A stretch of DNA of 20,530 nt. It comes from UBA4615 sp044371545 (GTDB lineage Bacteria > Pseudomonadota > Gammaproteobacteria > Burkholderiales > Burkholderiaceae_E). The DNA lies in assembly GCA_044371545.1 (NCBI GenBank), contig JBILTM010000075.1:1-20530 (forward strand), in the 5' to 3' direction. The position numbers and the translations under genes are program-made. Shown piece after piece: positions 1 to 7,172 of this stretch (its first letter is position 1; each line of letters begins with the position of its first letter). The notes beneath the pieces were generated by a model. The model did not search any database. It had not been told where the DNA came from and saw only the letters and a list, made by a program, of their open reading frames with translations.

Positions 1-1143
<1,143 letters not shown>

Positions 1144-1384
1144 AATCTCTAGGCAACTTACTTTGCAGTAAGCCGCAATTGCTTGCTCAACGGAATCGAC
1201 CGAGGTTTCCGTGACTTGCGTCACGTACACCTTGATCTATCTGTGTGAGCGTTTGGTTCGCCACTCGTTCAGGCCCGGCATTGCTGCCGTGCTTTCGCTT
1301 CGTGGCTTGGCGCTTCCGCCTAAACGCCCACACTTATCGGCTGTTGATTTTTAAAGATCGTTGCTGTCTTGCGATCAGCACAGA
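1144..1384 (-). promoter_or_regulatory. 16S rRNA leader with boxA-like antitermination site
   Basis: Transcribed leader between the P1 promoter and the mature 16S 5' end, about 240 nt. On the minus strand it contains GATCTTTAAAAATC (1346-1359), which resembles the rrn leader boxA (E. coli TGCTCTTTAACA). About 12 nt downstream comes AAGTGTGGGCG, matching the boxC-like GTGTGGGC of E. coli rrn leaders. Small hairpins follow, for example GTGAC/GTCAC (1211-1224) and CGGCA/TGCCG near 1277-1290. In E. coli the boxA element loads the Nus antitermination complex; the same role is inferred here from sequence and position. I see no tRNA or coding gene in this stretch. Confidence 0.75.
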
Positions 1385-1390
1385 AGCGGG

Positions 1391-1419
1391 ATTATGACGC
1401 CTCTTTTTTTGCCTGTCAA
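1391..1419 (-). promoter_or_regulatory. rRNA P1 promoter (sigma70, near consensus)
   Basis: On the minus strand a perfect -35 TTGACA (1414-1419) is followed, after exactly 17 bp (1397-1413, including a run of seven A), by the -10 CATAAT (1391-1396; 5 of 6 to TATAAT). The predicted start of transcription is near 1384, about 240 nt before the mature 16S end. An A-tract flanked by GACC/GGTC (around 1427-1440) lies just upstream, where an UP element would sit. This is the best sigma70 promoter in the window and fits the strong promoter expected for an rRNA operon. Confidence 0.88.
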
Positions 1420-1567
1420 GCGGAGAGACCTTTTTCGGTCGGCACTGCCTGACTGACCGCTCCGTTCCGACTCGACCGGGCCGGCTTCGCCGCAACCCTG
1501 CTTGTCTGTCCGGAGCCTCCGTTTCGTCGTTCGCTGCCAGGCAGGTCACGTTGAAGCAGAGCCAGCG

Positions 1568-1596
1568 ACTATAGCAGCTCCCGATTCAGCGTGCAA
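1568..1596 (-). promoter_or_regulatory. Possible additional upstream rRNA promoter
   Basis: Minus strand: TTGCAC (1591-1596), a 17-bp spacer, then TATAGT (1568-1573; 5 of 6) preceded by TGC, giving an extended -10. It lies about 180 bp upstream of P1 and in the same direction. The -35 is weak (3 of 6). The same TGCTATAGT word recurs at 1755-1763, so this could be one of several tandem rRNA promoters or a degenerate copy of one. Confidence 0.45.
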
Positions 1597-1754
1597 GTCG
1601 TCGTCGCGTAGCGCGTTCGAGTCGACGTGCCGTGGGGCCGGGGCCGCCCTCCCTTCTTCATCGCGTGCCTCGGCTTCGCCGCAGGGCCCGCTCCGTTCCG
1701 GGAGCCTCGCTCGCCGACTCCCGTTTCCGGTGTGCCGCCGCGCGAAGGGGGCGA

Positions 1755-1783
1755 ACTATAGCAGCATTCGCGCGGCCCGCCAG
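1755..1783 (-). promoter_or_regulatory. Second upstream TATAGT motif, weak promoter candidate
   Basis: Minus strand TATAGT (1755-1760) with the extended TGC before it, identical over GCTGCTATAGT to the motif at 1568-1578. The best -35 at 17 bp is CTGGCG (1778-1783), matching the consensus at 3 of 6 positions. That -35 sits inside the arms of the GC-rich inverted repeat at 1771-1792, so the promoter call is doubtful. The rest of the gene-free stretch 1385-1824 holds only the promoter elements, short repeats and this hairpin. Confidence 0.3.
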
Positions 1784-1792
1784 CGGGCCGCG
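1771..1792 (-). terminator. GC-rich hairpin after the enoyl-CoA hydratase gene
   Basis: Perfect inverted repeat with 10-nt arms CGCGGCCCGC and GCGGGCCGCG around a 2-nt centre (about a 9-bp stem with a 4-nt loop when folded). It begins 32 nt after the stop codon of the minus-strand hydratase gene, where a terminator is expected, and would separate that gene from the rRNA operon downstream. There is no U-tract after the stem, so it is not a classical intrinsic terminator and may only stabilise a 3' end. Confidence 0.4.
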
Positions 1793-1824
1793 GGTGCGGG
1801 GATTCCAAAGGCGGATTCCGGAGT

Positions 1825-2610
1825 TCAGCGGTGCACGAACGCGGGCGGGCGCTTCTCGAGGAATGCGCGCATGCCCTCCTTCTGGTCCTCGGTCGCGAAC
1901 AGCGCGTGGAACACGCGGCGCTCGAAGAGCAGGCCCTCGGACAGGGGCGCCTCGTATGCGCGGTTGACCGACTCCTTCAGCACCATCACCGACGGCAGCG
2001 AGAACGACGCGATCTGCGCGGCGACCGCGAGTGCCTCGTCGAGGCAGCTCGCCGCCGGCACGACGCGCGACACCAGTCCGGCCCGCTCGGCCTCGGCCGC
2101 GTCCATCATCCGGCCGGTCAGGCACAGGTCCATCGCCTTCGCCTTCCCGACCGCGCGCGGCAGGCGCTGCGTGCCGCCGGCGCCGGGGATCACGCCGAGC
2201 TTGATCTCGGGCTGGCCGAAGCGGGCCGTGTCGGCGGCGATCACGATGTCGCACATCATCGCGAGCTCGCACCCGCCGCCGAGCGCGAAGCCCGATACGG
2301 CCGCGATCACCGGCTTGCGGACTTTGCGGATGTGCTCCCAGTTCCGGGTCAGGTACTCGGTCTTGTACACGTCCATGTAGGACCAGCCGGCCATCGCGGC
2401 GATGTCGGCACCGGCCGCGAACGCGCGGTCGCTCCCGGTCAGCACGATCGCCCCGATGCCCTCGTCCGAGTCGAAGGCGAACAGCGCGCGCCCGAGTTCG
2501 TCCATCAGTGCGTCGTTCAGCGCGTTGAGCGCCTTCGGGCGGTTCAGCGTGATCAGGCCGACGCGCTCGCGCGTCTCGACGAGCAGGTTCTGGTAGGCGG
2601 GTGCGGTCAT
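1825..2610 (-). CDS. Enoyl-CoA hydratase, PaaF-like crotonase
   Basis: 261-residue crotonase-fold enzyme that adds water across the 2,3 double bond of enoyl-CoA esters in the cytosol. Both catalytic glutamates of true hydratases are visible: E115 in GGGCELAMMCD and E135 in PEIKLGVIPGAGGTQRLPR. They are 20 residues apart, the same spacing as E144/E164 of mitochondrial ECHS1. The CoA-binding FAAGADI segment is at 64-70 and the C-terminal FLEKRPPAF is typical of the family. The length matches E. coli PaaF (255 aa). It is divergent from paaG and shares an operator region with it, which suggests it serves as PaaF in phenylacetate breakdown. A general beta-oxidation hydratase is the alternative; sequence alone does not separate the two. 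The ATG at 2610 begins just before the conserved first strand. Confidence 0.93.
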   Translation of the reverse strand: MTAPAYQNLLVETRERVGLITLNRPKALNALNDALMDELGRALFAFDSDEGIGAIVLTGSDRAFAAGADIAAMAGWSYMDVYKTEYLTRNWEHIRKVRKPVIAAVSGFALGGGCELAMMCDIVIAADTARFGQPEIKLGVIPGAGGTQRLPRAVGKAKAMDLCLTGRMMDAAEAERAGLVSRVVPAASCLDEALAVAAQIASFSLPSVMVLKESVNRAYEAPLSEGLLFERRVFHALFATEDQKEGMRAFLEKRPPAFVHR

Positions 2611-2669
2611 GGGCGGTCTCCGGTGCGGTGGGGCGCGCGGACGTGCGCGCCGGTGCGTGCTGCGGGCCG

Positions 2670-2675
2670 ATGATA
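2670..2675 (-). promoter_or_regulatory. Candidate -10 element for the PaaF-like gene
   Basis: The minus strand reads TATCAT (5 of 6 to TATAAT) about 60 nt upstream of the hydratase start codon. A -35 at the usual distance would fall at about 2692-2699, inside the palindromic operator, but no good -35 hexamer is visible there. The element is offered because its position relative to the operator fits a repressible promoter. Confidence 0.4.
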
Positions 2676-2692
2676 GCGACCTGAAAATTCAC

Positions 2693-2706
2693 CGACCGAT
2701 CGGTCG
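2693..2706. promoter_or_regulatory. TetR-type (PaaR-like) operator palindrome
   Basis: Perfect 14-bp palindrome CGACCGATCGGTCG in the 147-bp gap between the divergent hydratase and paaG genes. It overlaps the -35 of the paaG promoter candidate and the expected -35 zone of the opposite promoter. Phenylacetate genes of betaproteobacteria are commonly controlled by the TetR-family repressor PaaR, which responds to phenylacetyl-CoA, and sites of the ACCGACCG/CGGTCGGT type are typical of such regulators. The assignment to PaaR is inferred from context; no regulator gene is present in the window. Confidence 0.65.
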
Positions 2707-2732
2707 ACGAATTCACCTCCCTGTGCTACGCT
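2704..2732 (+). promoter_or_regulatory. Candidate promoter of paaG-paaI-paaK
   Basis: TCGACG (2704-2709; 4 of 6 to TTGACA), a 17-bp spacer, then TACGCT (2727-2732; 3 of 6) with an upstream TGC (2724-2726) that makes an extended -10. The -35 overlaps the right arm of the palindrome, as expected for a repressed promoter. A strong ribosome binding site, AAAGGAGG (2741-2748), follows 9 nt before the paaG ATG. Confidence 0.5.
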
Positions 2733-2757
2733 CGTCGCGAAAAGGAGGCGCATCCCC

Positions 2758-3549
2758 ATGGTGGACGAACGCACGGTCGTGCTCGACGCGGCCGACGGCG
2801 TGGCACGGCTCACGCTGAACCGGCCCGACAAGCTCAACAGCTTCACCCGGCGGATGCACGCCGACCTGCGCGACGCGCTGTCGACGATCGAGGGCGACCC
2901 CGCGATCCGCGCGGTGGTGCTGACCGGCTCGGGCCGCGGCTTCTGCGCCGGGCAGGACCTCTCGGACCTGTCGTTCGAGCCGGGCGCCATGACCGACCTC
3001 GGTGCGCTGATCGAGGACAACTTCAACCCGCTGATCCGACGGCTGCAGGCGCTGCCCAAGCCGGTCGTGGCGAAGGTCCGCGGCATCGCCGCCGGCGCGG
3101 GCGCGAACCTCGCGCTCGCGTGCGACCTGGTCGTCGCGGGCCGCTCGGCGTCGTTCCTGCAGGCCTTCGTCAACATCGGCCTGCTGCCCGACTCGGGCGG
3201 CACCTGGCTGCTGCCGCGGACCGTAGGCAGCGCGCGCGCGATGGGCCTCGCGATGCTGGGCGAGAAGCTGCCCGCCGAGACCGCCGAGCGCTGGGGGATG
3301 ATCTGGCGCTGCGTCGACGACGACGCGCTCGACGCCGAGGTCGACGCGCTGGCCGCGAAGCTCGCACGGATGCCGACCGCGGCGATCGCGTCGATCAAGC
3401 ACGCGATCCGGCACGCGGCCACCGCCGACCTCGACGCGCAGCTCGATCTCGAGCGCGACGAGCAGACGCGGCTCGGCGCGAGCCACGACTACGCCGAAGG
3501 CGTGAACGCCTTCCTGCAGAAGCGCGCGCCGCGCTTCGAGGGGCGCTGA
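2758..3549 (+). CDS. paaG: PaaG, ring epoxide isomerase of phenylacetate degradation
   Basis: 263-residue crotonase-family protein, 2-(1,2-epoxy-1,2-dihydrophenyl)acetyl-CoA isomerase. It converts the ring epoxide to the oxepin-CoA before ring cleavage. The oxyanion and CoA segment is GRGFCAGQDL (59-68). At the site of the first hydratase glutamate it has N117 (GAGANLALACDLV), while the isomerase-type aspartate is D145 in FVNIGLLPDSGGTWLLPR. This N/D pattern marks PaaG and rules out a normal hydratase. The start is the ATG 9 nt after a strong AAAGGAGG. It heads a compact operon with paaI (1-nt gap) and paaK. The divergent hydratase and the palindrome upstream suggest joint induction by a phenylacetate signal. 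Confidence 0.95.
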   Translation: MVDERTVVLDAADGVARLTLNRPDKLNSFTRRMHADLRDALSTIEGDPAIRAVVLTGSGRGFCAGQDLSDLSFEPGAMTDLGALIEDNFNPLIRRLQALPKPVVAKVRGIAAGAGANLALACDLVVAGRSASFLQAFVNIGLLPDSGGTWLLPRTVGSARAMGLAMLGEKLPAETAERWGMIWRCVDDDALDAEVDALAAKLARMPTAAIASIKHAIRHAATADLDAQLDLERDEQTRLGASHDYAEGVNAFLQKRAPRFEGR

Positions 3550-3550
3550 G

Positions 3551-4048
3551 GTGGCCGCGCCGGACGCGCCGCGCGACGCAGCCCTCGATCCGTCGACGCT
3601 GACGCCGGACGCGCTCGCGGCCGAAGTCGCGCGCCGGATGTGGGCCGACGACCGCGCCTCGCAGGCGCTCTGCATGGAGCTGCTCGAGGTGCGCTCGGGC
3701 TACGCGCGGATCCGCATGCCGATCCGCCGCGACATGACCAACGGTCACGGCATCTGCCACGGCGGCTACATGTTCCTGCTCGCGGACAGCACGTTCGCGT
3801 TCGCCTGCAACAGCCACAACCAGCGCGCGGTCGCGGCGTCGGCCGAGATCCACTTCCTCGCGTCGGCGCACGAGGGCGACGTGCTGACCGCCGAGGGCGT
3901 CGAGCAGCACCTCGCCGGCCGCAGCGGCGTGTACGACATGCGGGTGACCGACCAGCACGGCCGCCTGATCGCGCTGTTCCGCGGCAAGTCCGCGACCATC
4001 AAGGGCCGGTTCCTGGAGTCCGCGGACGCCGCCGGCGACAAGGAGTGA
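3551..4048 (+). CDS. paaI: PaaI, hydroxyphenylacetyl-CoA thioesterase
   Basis: 165-residue hotdog-fold thioesterase. It hydrolyses dead-end ring-hydroxylated phenylacetyl-CoA esters and so frees trapped CoA. The active-site stretch NGHGICHGGYMFLLAD (64-79) holds the conserved Asn64, His70 and catalytic Asp79, followed by the family's FAFACNSHN; GVYDM and ALFRGKS near the C-terminus also match E. coli PaaI. The only start that covers the whole domain with a ribosome site in front is the GTG at 3551, one base after the paaG stop, with GAGGG 8 nt upstream. The ATG at 3638 would remove residues that align with the N-terminus of the E. coli protein (about 140 aa). The first ~25 residues are an Asp/Ala/Pro-rich extension. 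Confidence 0.93.
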   Translation: MAAPDAPRDAALDPSTLTPDALAAEVARRMWADDRASQALCMELLEVRSGYARIRMPIRRDMTNGHGICHGGYMFLLADSTFAFACNSHNQRAVAASAEIHFLASAHEGDVLTAEGVEQHLAGRSGVYDMRVTDQHGRLIALFRGKSATIKGRFLESADAAGDKE

Positions 4049-4055
4049 TGCCGCC

Positions 4056-5354
4056 ATGAGCGAACGTTTCCCGCTGGAGCCTATCGAGACCGCGAGCGTC
4101 GACGAACTCCGCGCGCTGCAGATCGAGCGCCTGAAGTGGTCGCTGAAGCACGCCTACGACAACGTCGCGCACTACCGCAGGAAGTTCGACGACGCCGGCG
4201 TGCATCCGTCGGACCTGAAGACCCTGTCGGACCTGTCGAAGTTCCCGTTCACGACCAAGGCCGACCTGCGCGACACCTATCCGTTCGGCATGTTCGCGGT
4301 GCCGCGCGAGCGCGTCGTGCGGATCCACGCGTCGAGCGGCACGACCGGCAAGCCGACGGTCGTCGGCTACACCGCGCGGGACATCGATACCTGGGCGAAC
4401 CTCGCGGCGCGCTCGATCCGCGCGGCGGGCGCGCGACCGGGCGACATGGTGCACGTCAGCTACGGCTACGGCCTGTTCACCGGCGGCCTCGGCGCGCACT
4501 ACGGCGCCGAGCGGCTCGGCCTGACCGTGGTGCCGTTCGGCGGCGGGCAGACCGAGAAGCAGGTGCAGCTGATCACCGACTTCAGGCCGACGATCATCAT
4601 GGTGACGCCGAGCTACATGCTCGCGATCGCCGACGAGTTCGACCGCCAGGGGCTGAACCCGATGGAATCGAGCCTGCGCCTCGGCATCTTCGGCGCCGAG
4701 CCGTGGACCAACGAGATGCGCCGCGAGATCGAGGCCCGAATGGGCATCGACGCGGTCGACATCTACGGCCTGTCGGAGGTGATGGGCCCGGGCGTCGCCA
4801 ACGAGTGCATCGAGACGAAGGACGGCCCGACGATCTGGGAGGACCACTTCTATCCGGAGATCGTCGATCCGACCACCGGCGAGCCGGTCGCCGACGGCGA
4901 GCAGGGCGAGCTGGTGTTCACCTCGCTCAGCAAGGAGGCGCTGCCGATCGTCCGCTACCGCACGCGCGACCTCACGCGCCTGCTGCCGGGCACCGCGCGC
5001 ACGATGCGCCGGATGCAGAAAATCACCGGCCGCTCGGACGACATGATGATCATCCGGGGCGTCAACGTGTTCCCGTCGCAGATCGAGGAGCTGATCCTGC
5101 AGCGGCCGCTGCTCGCGCCGCACTACGTCTGCGAGATCGACAAGGACGGGCCGCTCGACCGGCTGACGGTGCGCGTCGAGCTCAAGGCGGGCGAGCACAC
5201 CGACGGCTCGGCCGCGGCCGGCGCGCAGGCGGCGCTCGAGCACGCGATCAAGTCGCTGATCGGGGTCAGCTGCCGCGTCAGGGTGGAGCCCGCGGGCGCG
5301 ATCGAGCGCTCGATCGGCAAGGCCAAGCGGGTGGTCGACCGCCGGCCGCGCTGA
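4056..5354 (+). CDS. paaK: PaaK, phenylacetate-CoA ligase
   Basis: 432-residue AMP-forming ligase of the adenylate-forming superfamily. It activates phenylacetate to phenylacetyl-CoA with ATP, the first step of the aerobic hybrid pathway. The P-loop-like A3 motif SSGTTGKPTV is at 93-102. Further on are GIFGAEPWTNEMR, the adenine-binding IYGLSEVMGPG, YRTRDLT and the hinge and C-terminal segment GRSDDMMIIRGVNVFPSQIE. The length is normal for PaaK (about 430-440). AAGGAG (4040-4045) lies 10 nt before the ATG and overlaps the end of paaI, so the genes are translated from one mRNA. The terminal IGKAKRV carries the lysine usually found near the C-terminus. Confidence 0.96.
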   Translation: MSERFPLEPIETASVDELRALQIERLKWSLKHAYDNVAHYRRKFDDAGVHPSDLKTLSDLSKFPFTTKADLRDTYPFGMFAVPRERVVRIHASSGTTGKPTVVGYTARDIDTWANLAARSIRAAGARPGDMVHVSYGYGLFTGGLGAHYGAERLGLTVVPFGGGQTEKQVQLITDFRPTIIMVTPSYMLAIADEFDRQGLNPMESSLRLGIFGAEPWTNEMRREIEARMGIDAVDIYGLSEVMGPGVANECIETKDGPTIWEDHFYPEIVDPTTGEPVADGEQGELVFTSLSKEALPIVRYRTRDLTRLLPGTARTMRRMQKITGRSDDMMIIRGVNVFPSQIEELILQRPLLAPHYVCEIDKDGPLDRLTVRVELKAGEHTDGSAAAGAQAALEHAIKSLIGVSCRVRVEPAGAIERSIGKAKRVVDRRPR

Positions 5355-5374
5355 GCGCGCCGGTGCGGCGGCGG

Positions 5375-5398
5375 GGCCGCTCTCCGGCAGGAGCGGCC
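5375..5398 (+). terminator. Hairpin downstream of paaK, no U-tract
   Basis: Inverted repeat with 8-bp arms GGCCGCTC (5375-5382) and GAGCGGCC (5391-5398) and an 8-nt loop, 20 nt after the paaK stop and 54 nt before the next gene. It marks a plausible end of the paa operon. No T-run follows, so it may act as a partial or Rho-assisted terminator, or only as a 3'-end stabiliser. Confidence 0.4.
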
Positions 5399-5452
5399 GC
5401 GTCCCGGTGGCAGAATGCGCGCTCCCGAACGATTCCCGCACGAGGTACAGCC

Positions 5453-6448
5453 ATGTTCCGCGCGATCCTGCTCGAGAAGACCGGCGACGCGTTCTCCGCG
5501 TCGCTGAAGGACCTGTCCGACGAGGACCTCGCCGCGAACGCGGGCGACGGCGACGTGGTCGTCGACGTCGCTCACTCGACGGTCAACTACAAGGACGGGC
5601 TCGCGATCGCGAACCGCTCGCCGGTCGTGCGCAAGTGGCCCATGGTGCCCGGCATCGACGGCGCGGGCACGGTGGTCTCGAGCACCCACGCAGCGTGGAA
5701 GGCGGGCGACCGCGTCGTGCTGAACGGCTGGGGCGTCGGCGAGACCCACTGGGGCTGCCTCGCGGGCCGGGCCCGTCTCAAGGGGGACTGGCTGGTGCCG
5801 CTGCCGGCGTCGCTGACGACGCGCCAGGCGATGGCGATCGGCACCGCGGGCTACACCGCGATGCTGTGCGTGATGGCGCTCGAGGCGCAGGGGCTGAAGC
5901 CGGGCGACGGCGAAGTGCTGGTCACCGGGGCCGCCGGAGGTGTCGGCAGCGTCGCGATCGCGCTGCTCTCCGGGCTCGGGCATCGCGTGGTCGCGTCGAC
6001 CGGACGCGCCGCCGAGGCCGACTACCTGAAGGGCCTCGGCGCGGCCGACGTGATCGACCGCGCGACGCTGTCGGCGCCGGGCAAGCCGCTTCAGAAGGAG
6101 CGCTGGGCCGGCGTGGTGGATGCGGTCGGCTCGCACACGCTCGCCAACGCGTGCGCACAGACGCGCTACCGCGGCGCGGTCGCGGCCTGCGGGCTCGCGC
6201 AGGGCATGGACCTGCCGGCGAGCGTGGCGCCCTTCATCCTGCGTGGCGTGCGACTGATCGGCGTCGACTCGGTGATGTGTCCGCAGGCCGATCGCCGCGT
6301 CGCGTGGCAGCGGCTCGGCACACGGCTCGACCTCGCGAAGCTCGATGCGATGACGACCGGCATCGGGCTGGCCGATGCGATCGCGCAGGCGCCCGAGATC
6401 CTCGCGGGCCGCGTGCGCGGGCGACTCGTCGTCGACGTCGCGCACTGA
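5453..6448 (+). CDS. acuI: Acrylyl-CoA reductase (NADPH), AcuI/YhdH family
   Basis: 331-residue zinc-independent medium-chain reductase, close in layout to E. coli YhdH (324 aa). The family reduces acrylyl-CoA to propanoyl-CoA and protects against this toxic intermediate. Visible features are the N-terminal STVNYKDGLAI (42-52), the substrate-domain VPGIDGAGTV, and the nucleotide-binding GAAGGVGS at 159-166. It ends with GRVRGRLVVDV. The frame stays open far upstream into paaK, but the real start is the ATG at 5453: it has GAGGT just upstream and begins at the conserved MFRAILLEK. A 98-bp gap with a hairpin separates it from paaK, so its own promoter is likely; CAGAAT (5411-5416) is a possible -10 but has no clear -35. 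Confidence 0.9.
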   Translation: MFRAILLEKTGDAFSASLKDLSDEDLAANAGDGDVVVDVAHSTVNYKDGLAIANRSPVVRKWPMVPGIDGAGTVVSSTHAAWKAGDRVVLNGWGVGETHWGCLAGRARLKGDWLVPLPASLTTRQAMAIGTAGYTAMLCVMALEAQGLKPGDGEVLVTGAAGGVGSVAIALLSGLGHRVVASTGRAAEADYLKGLGAADVIDRATLSAPGKPLQKERWAGVVDAVGSHTLANACAQTRYRGAVAACGLAQGMDLPASVAPFILRGVRLIGVDSVMCPQADRRVAWQRLGTRLDLAKLDAMTTGIGLADAIAQAPEILAGRVRGRLVVDVAH

Positions 6449-6455
6449 CGCGGCC

Positions 6456-7172
6456 GTGGGCGTGCGGGTCGTCGGTCTGCTGCTCGCGGCGGGACGAGGC
6501 CGGCGGTTCGCTGCCGCGCGGGCGGACCGGGCCGGGCGCCCGGCCGGGACACACGGCGCCGCGGACCTGCGCGGCGGGCCTTCCCCGACGAGCGTGGGCG
6601 ACGGCGGTGCAGGCGGGCCGCCCGACGACGCGCTGCCCGACGACAAGCTGCTCGCGCGGGTCGACGGCGCGCCCGTCGCCCGGCGTGCGCTCGACGCGCT
6701 TCGGGCCGGCTGCGACGCGGTGATCGCGGTGGTGCGCCCCGACGGATCGCCGGCATTGCGCGACGCGCTCGCGGGCGCGCGGATCGTCGAATGCCCGGAC
6801 GCCGACCTCGGCATGGGGCACAGCCTCGCCGCCGCCGCGCGCGCCGCGATCGACGACGCGGCGAACGCAGTGCTGGTGATGCCCGCCGACATGCCGTGGC
6901 TCGCACCCGAGACCGCGCGCGCGATCGCCGAGGCGGCGCGAGAGGGCGGCGAGGACGCGCGCGCGGTGCGCATCGTCGTGCCCGAGCTGCCCGACGGCCG
7001 CCGCGGTCATCCGGTCGCGTTCGGCGCGGCGCACCTGCCGGCGCTCGCGCGACTGTCGGGGGATCGCGGCGCGCGCGCGCTGCTCGACGCGTTCCCGCTG
7101 CGGCTGGTGCAGGTCGACGACGCAGGCATACTGCGCGACGTCGACACGCCCCGCGACCTGCCGCCATCGTGA
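6456..7172 (+). CDS. MobA/MocA-like nucleotidyltransferase with insertion
   Basis: About 238 residues, NTP_transf_3 family, related to the molybdenum-cofactor cytidylyl- and guanylyltransferases. The nucleotide-binding signature LLLAAGRGRRF (8-18) and the acidic VMPADMPWL are clear, as are the ending VDDAGILRDVDTPRDL and the RGHPVAF segment typical of MocA proteins. The GTG at 6456 is chosen because the conserved first strand begins at once; the next in-frame GTG is at 6462, and the gap to acuI is 7 nt. Oddly, a Gly/Pro/Asp-rich stretch of about 45 residues (19-62) separates the signature from the expected substrate lysine (K64, in DDKLLARVDG), which in relatives follows within about ten residues. 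The substrate is not known: molybdopterin cytosine dinucleotide synthesis is the usual role, but no molybdoenzyme gene is nearby. Confidence 0.82.
   Translation: MGVRVVGLLLAAGRGRRFAAARADRAGRPAGTHGAADLRGGPSPTSVGDGGAGGPPDDALPDDKLLARVDGAPVARRALDALRAGCDAVIAVVRPDGSPALRDALAGARIVECPDADLGMGHSLAAAARAAIDDAANAVLVMPADMPWLAPETARAIAEAAREGGEDARAVRIVVPELPDGRRGHPVAFGAAHLPALARLSGDRGARALLDAFPLRLVQVDDAGILRDVDTPRDLPPS

Noticed and set aside
1144..1824. Possible tRNA or small protein gene in the gap upstream of 16S
   Set aside because: No cloverleaf or tRNA 3' end was seen, and the small frames have no ribosome site. The stretch is explained by leader, promoters, repeats and a hairpin.
1502..2673. Long plus-strand frames of 280-292 codons opposite the hydratase gene
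   Set aside because: Arg/Ala/Ser-rich shadows of the minus-strand crotonase, which has complete family motifs. High GC keeps the opposite frames open.
2607..3675. Minus-strand frames of 271 and 320 codons opposite paaG
   Set aside because: Low-complexity shadows with no motif; paaG on the other strand is intact and has a ribosome binding site.
4136..5452. Upstream extension of the acuI frame through paaK
   Set aside because: The extension is Arg-rich shadow sequence of paaK. The conserved protein begins at the ATG at 5453.
6791..7168. Upstream extension of the M61 peptidase frame
   Set aside because: It overlaps the nucleotidyltransferase gene and has no M61 similarity; the coupled GTG at 7169 fits better.
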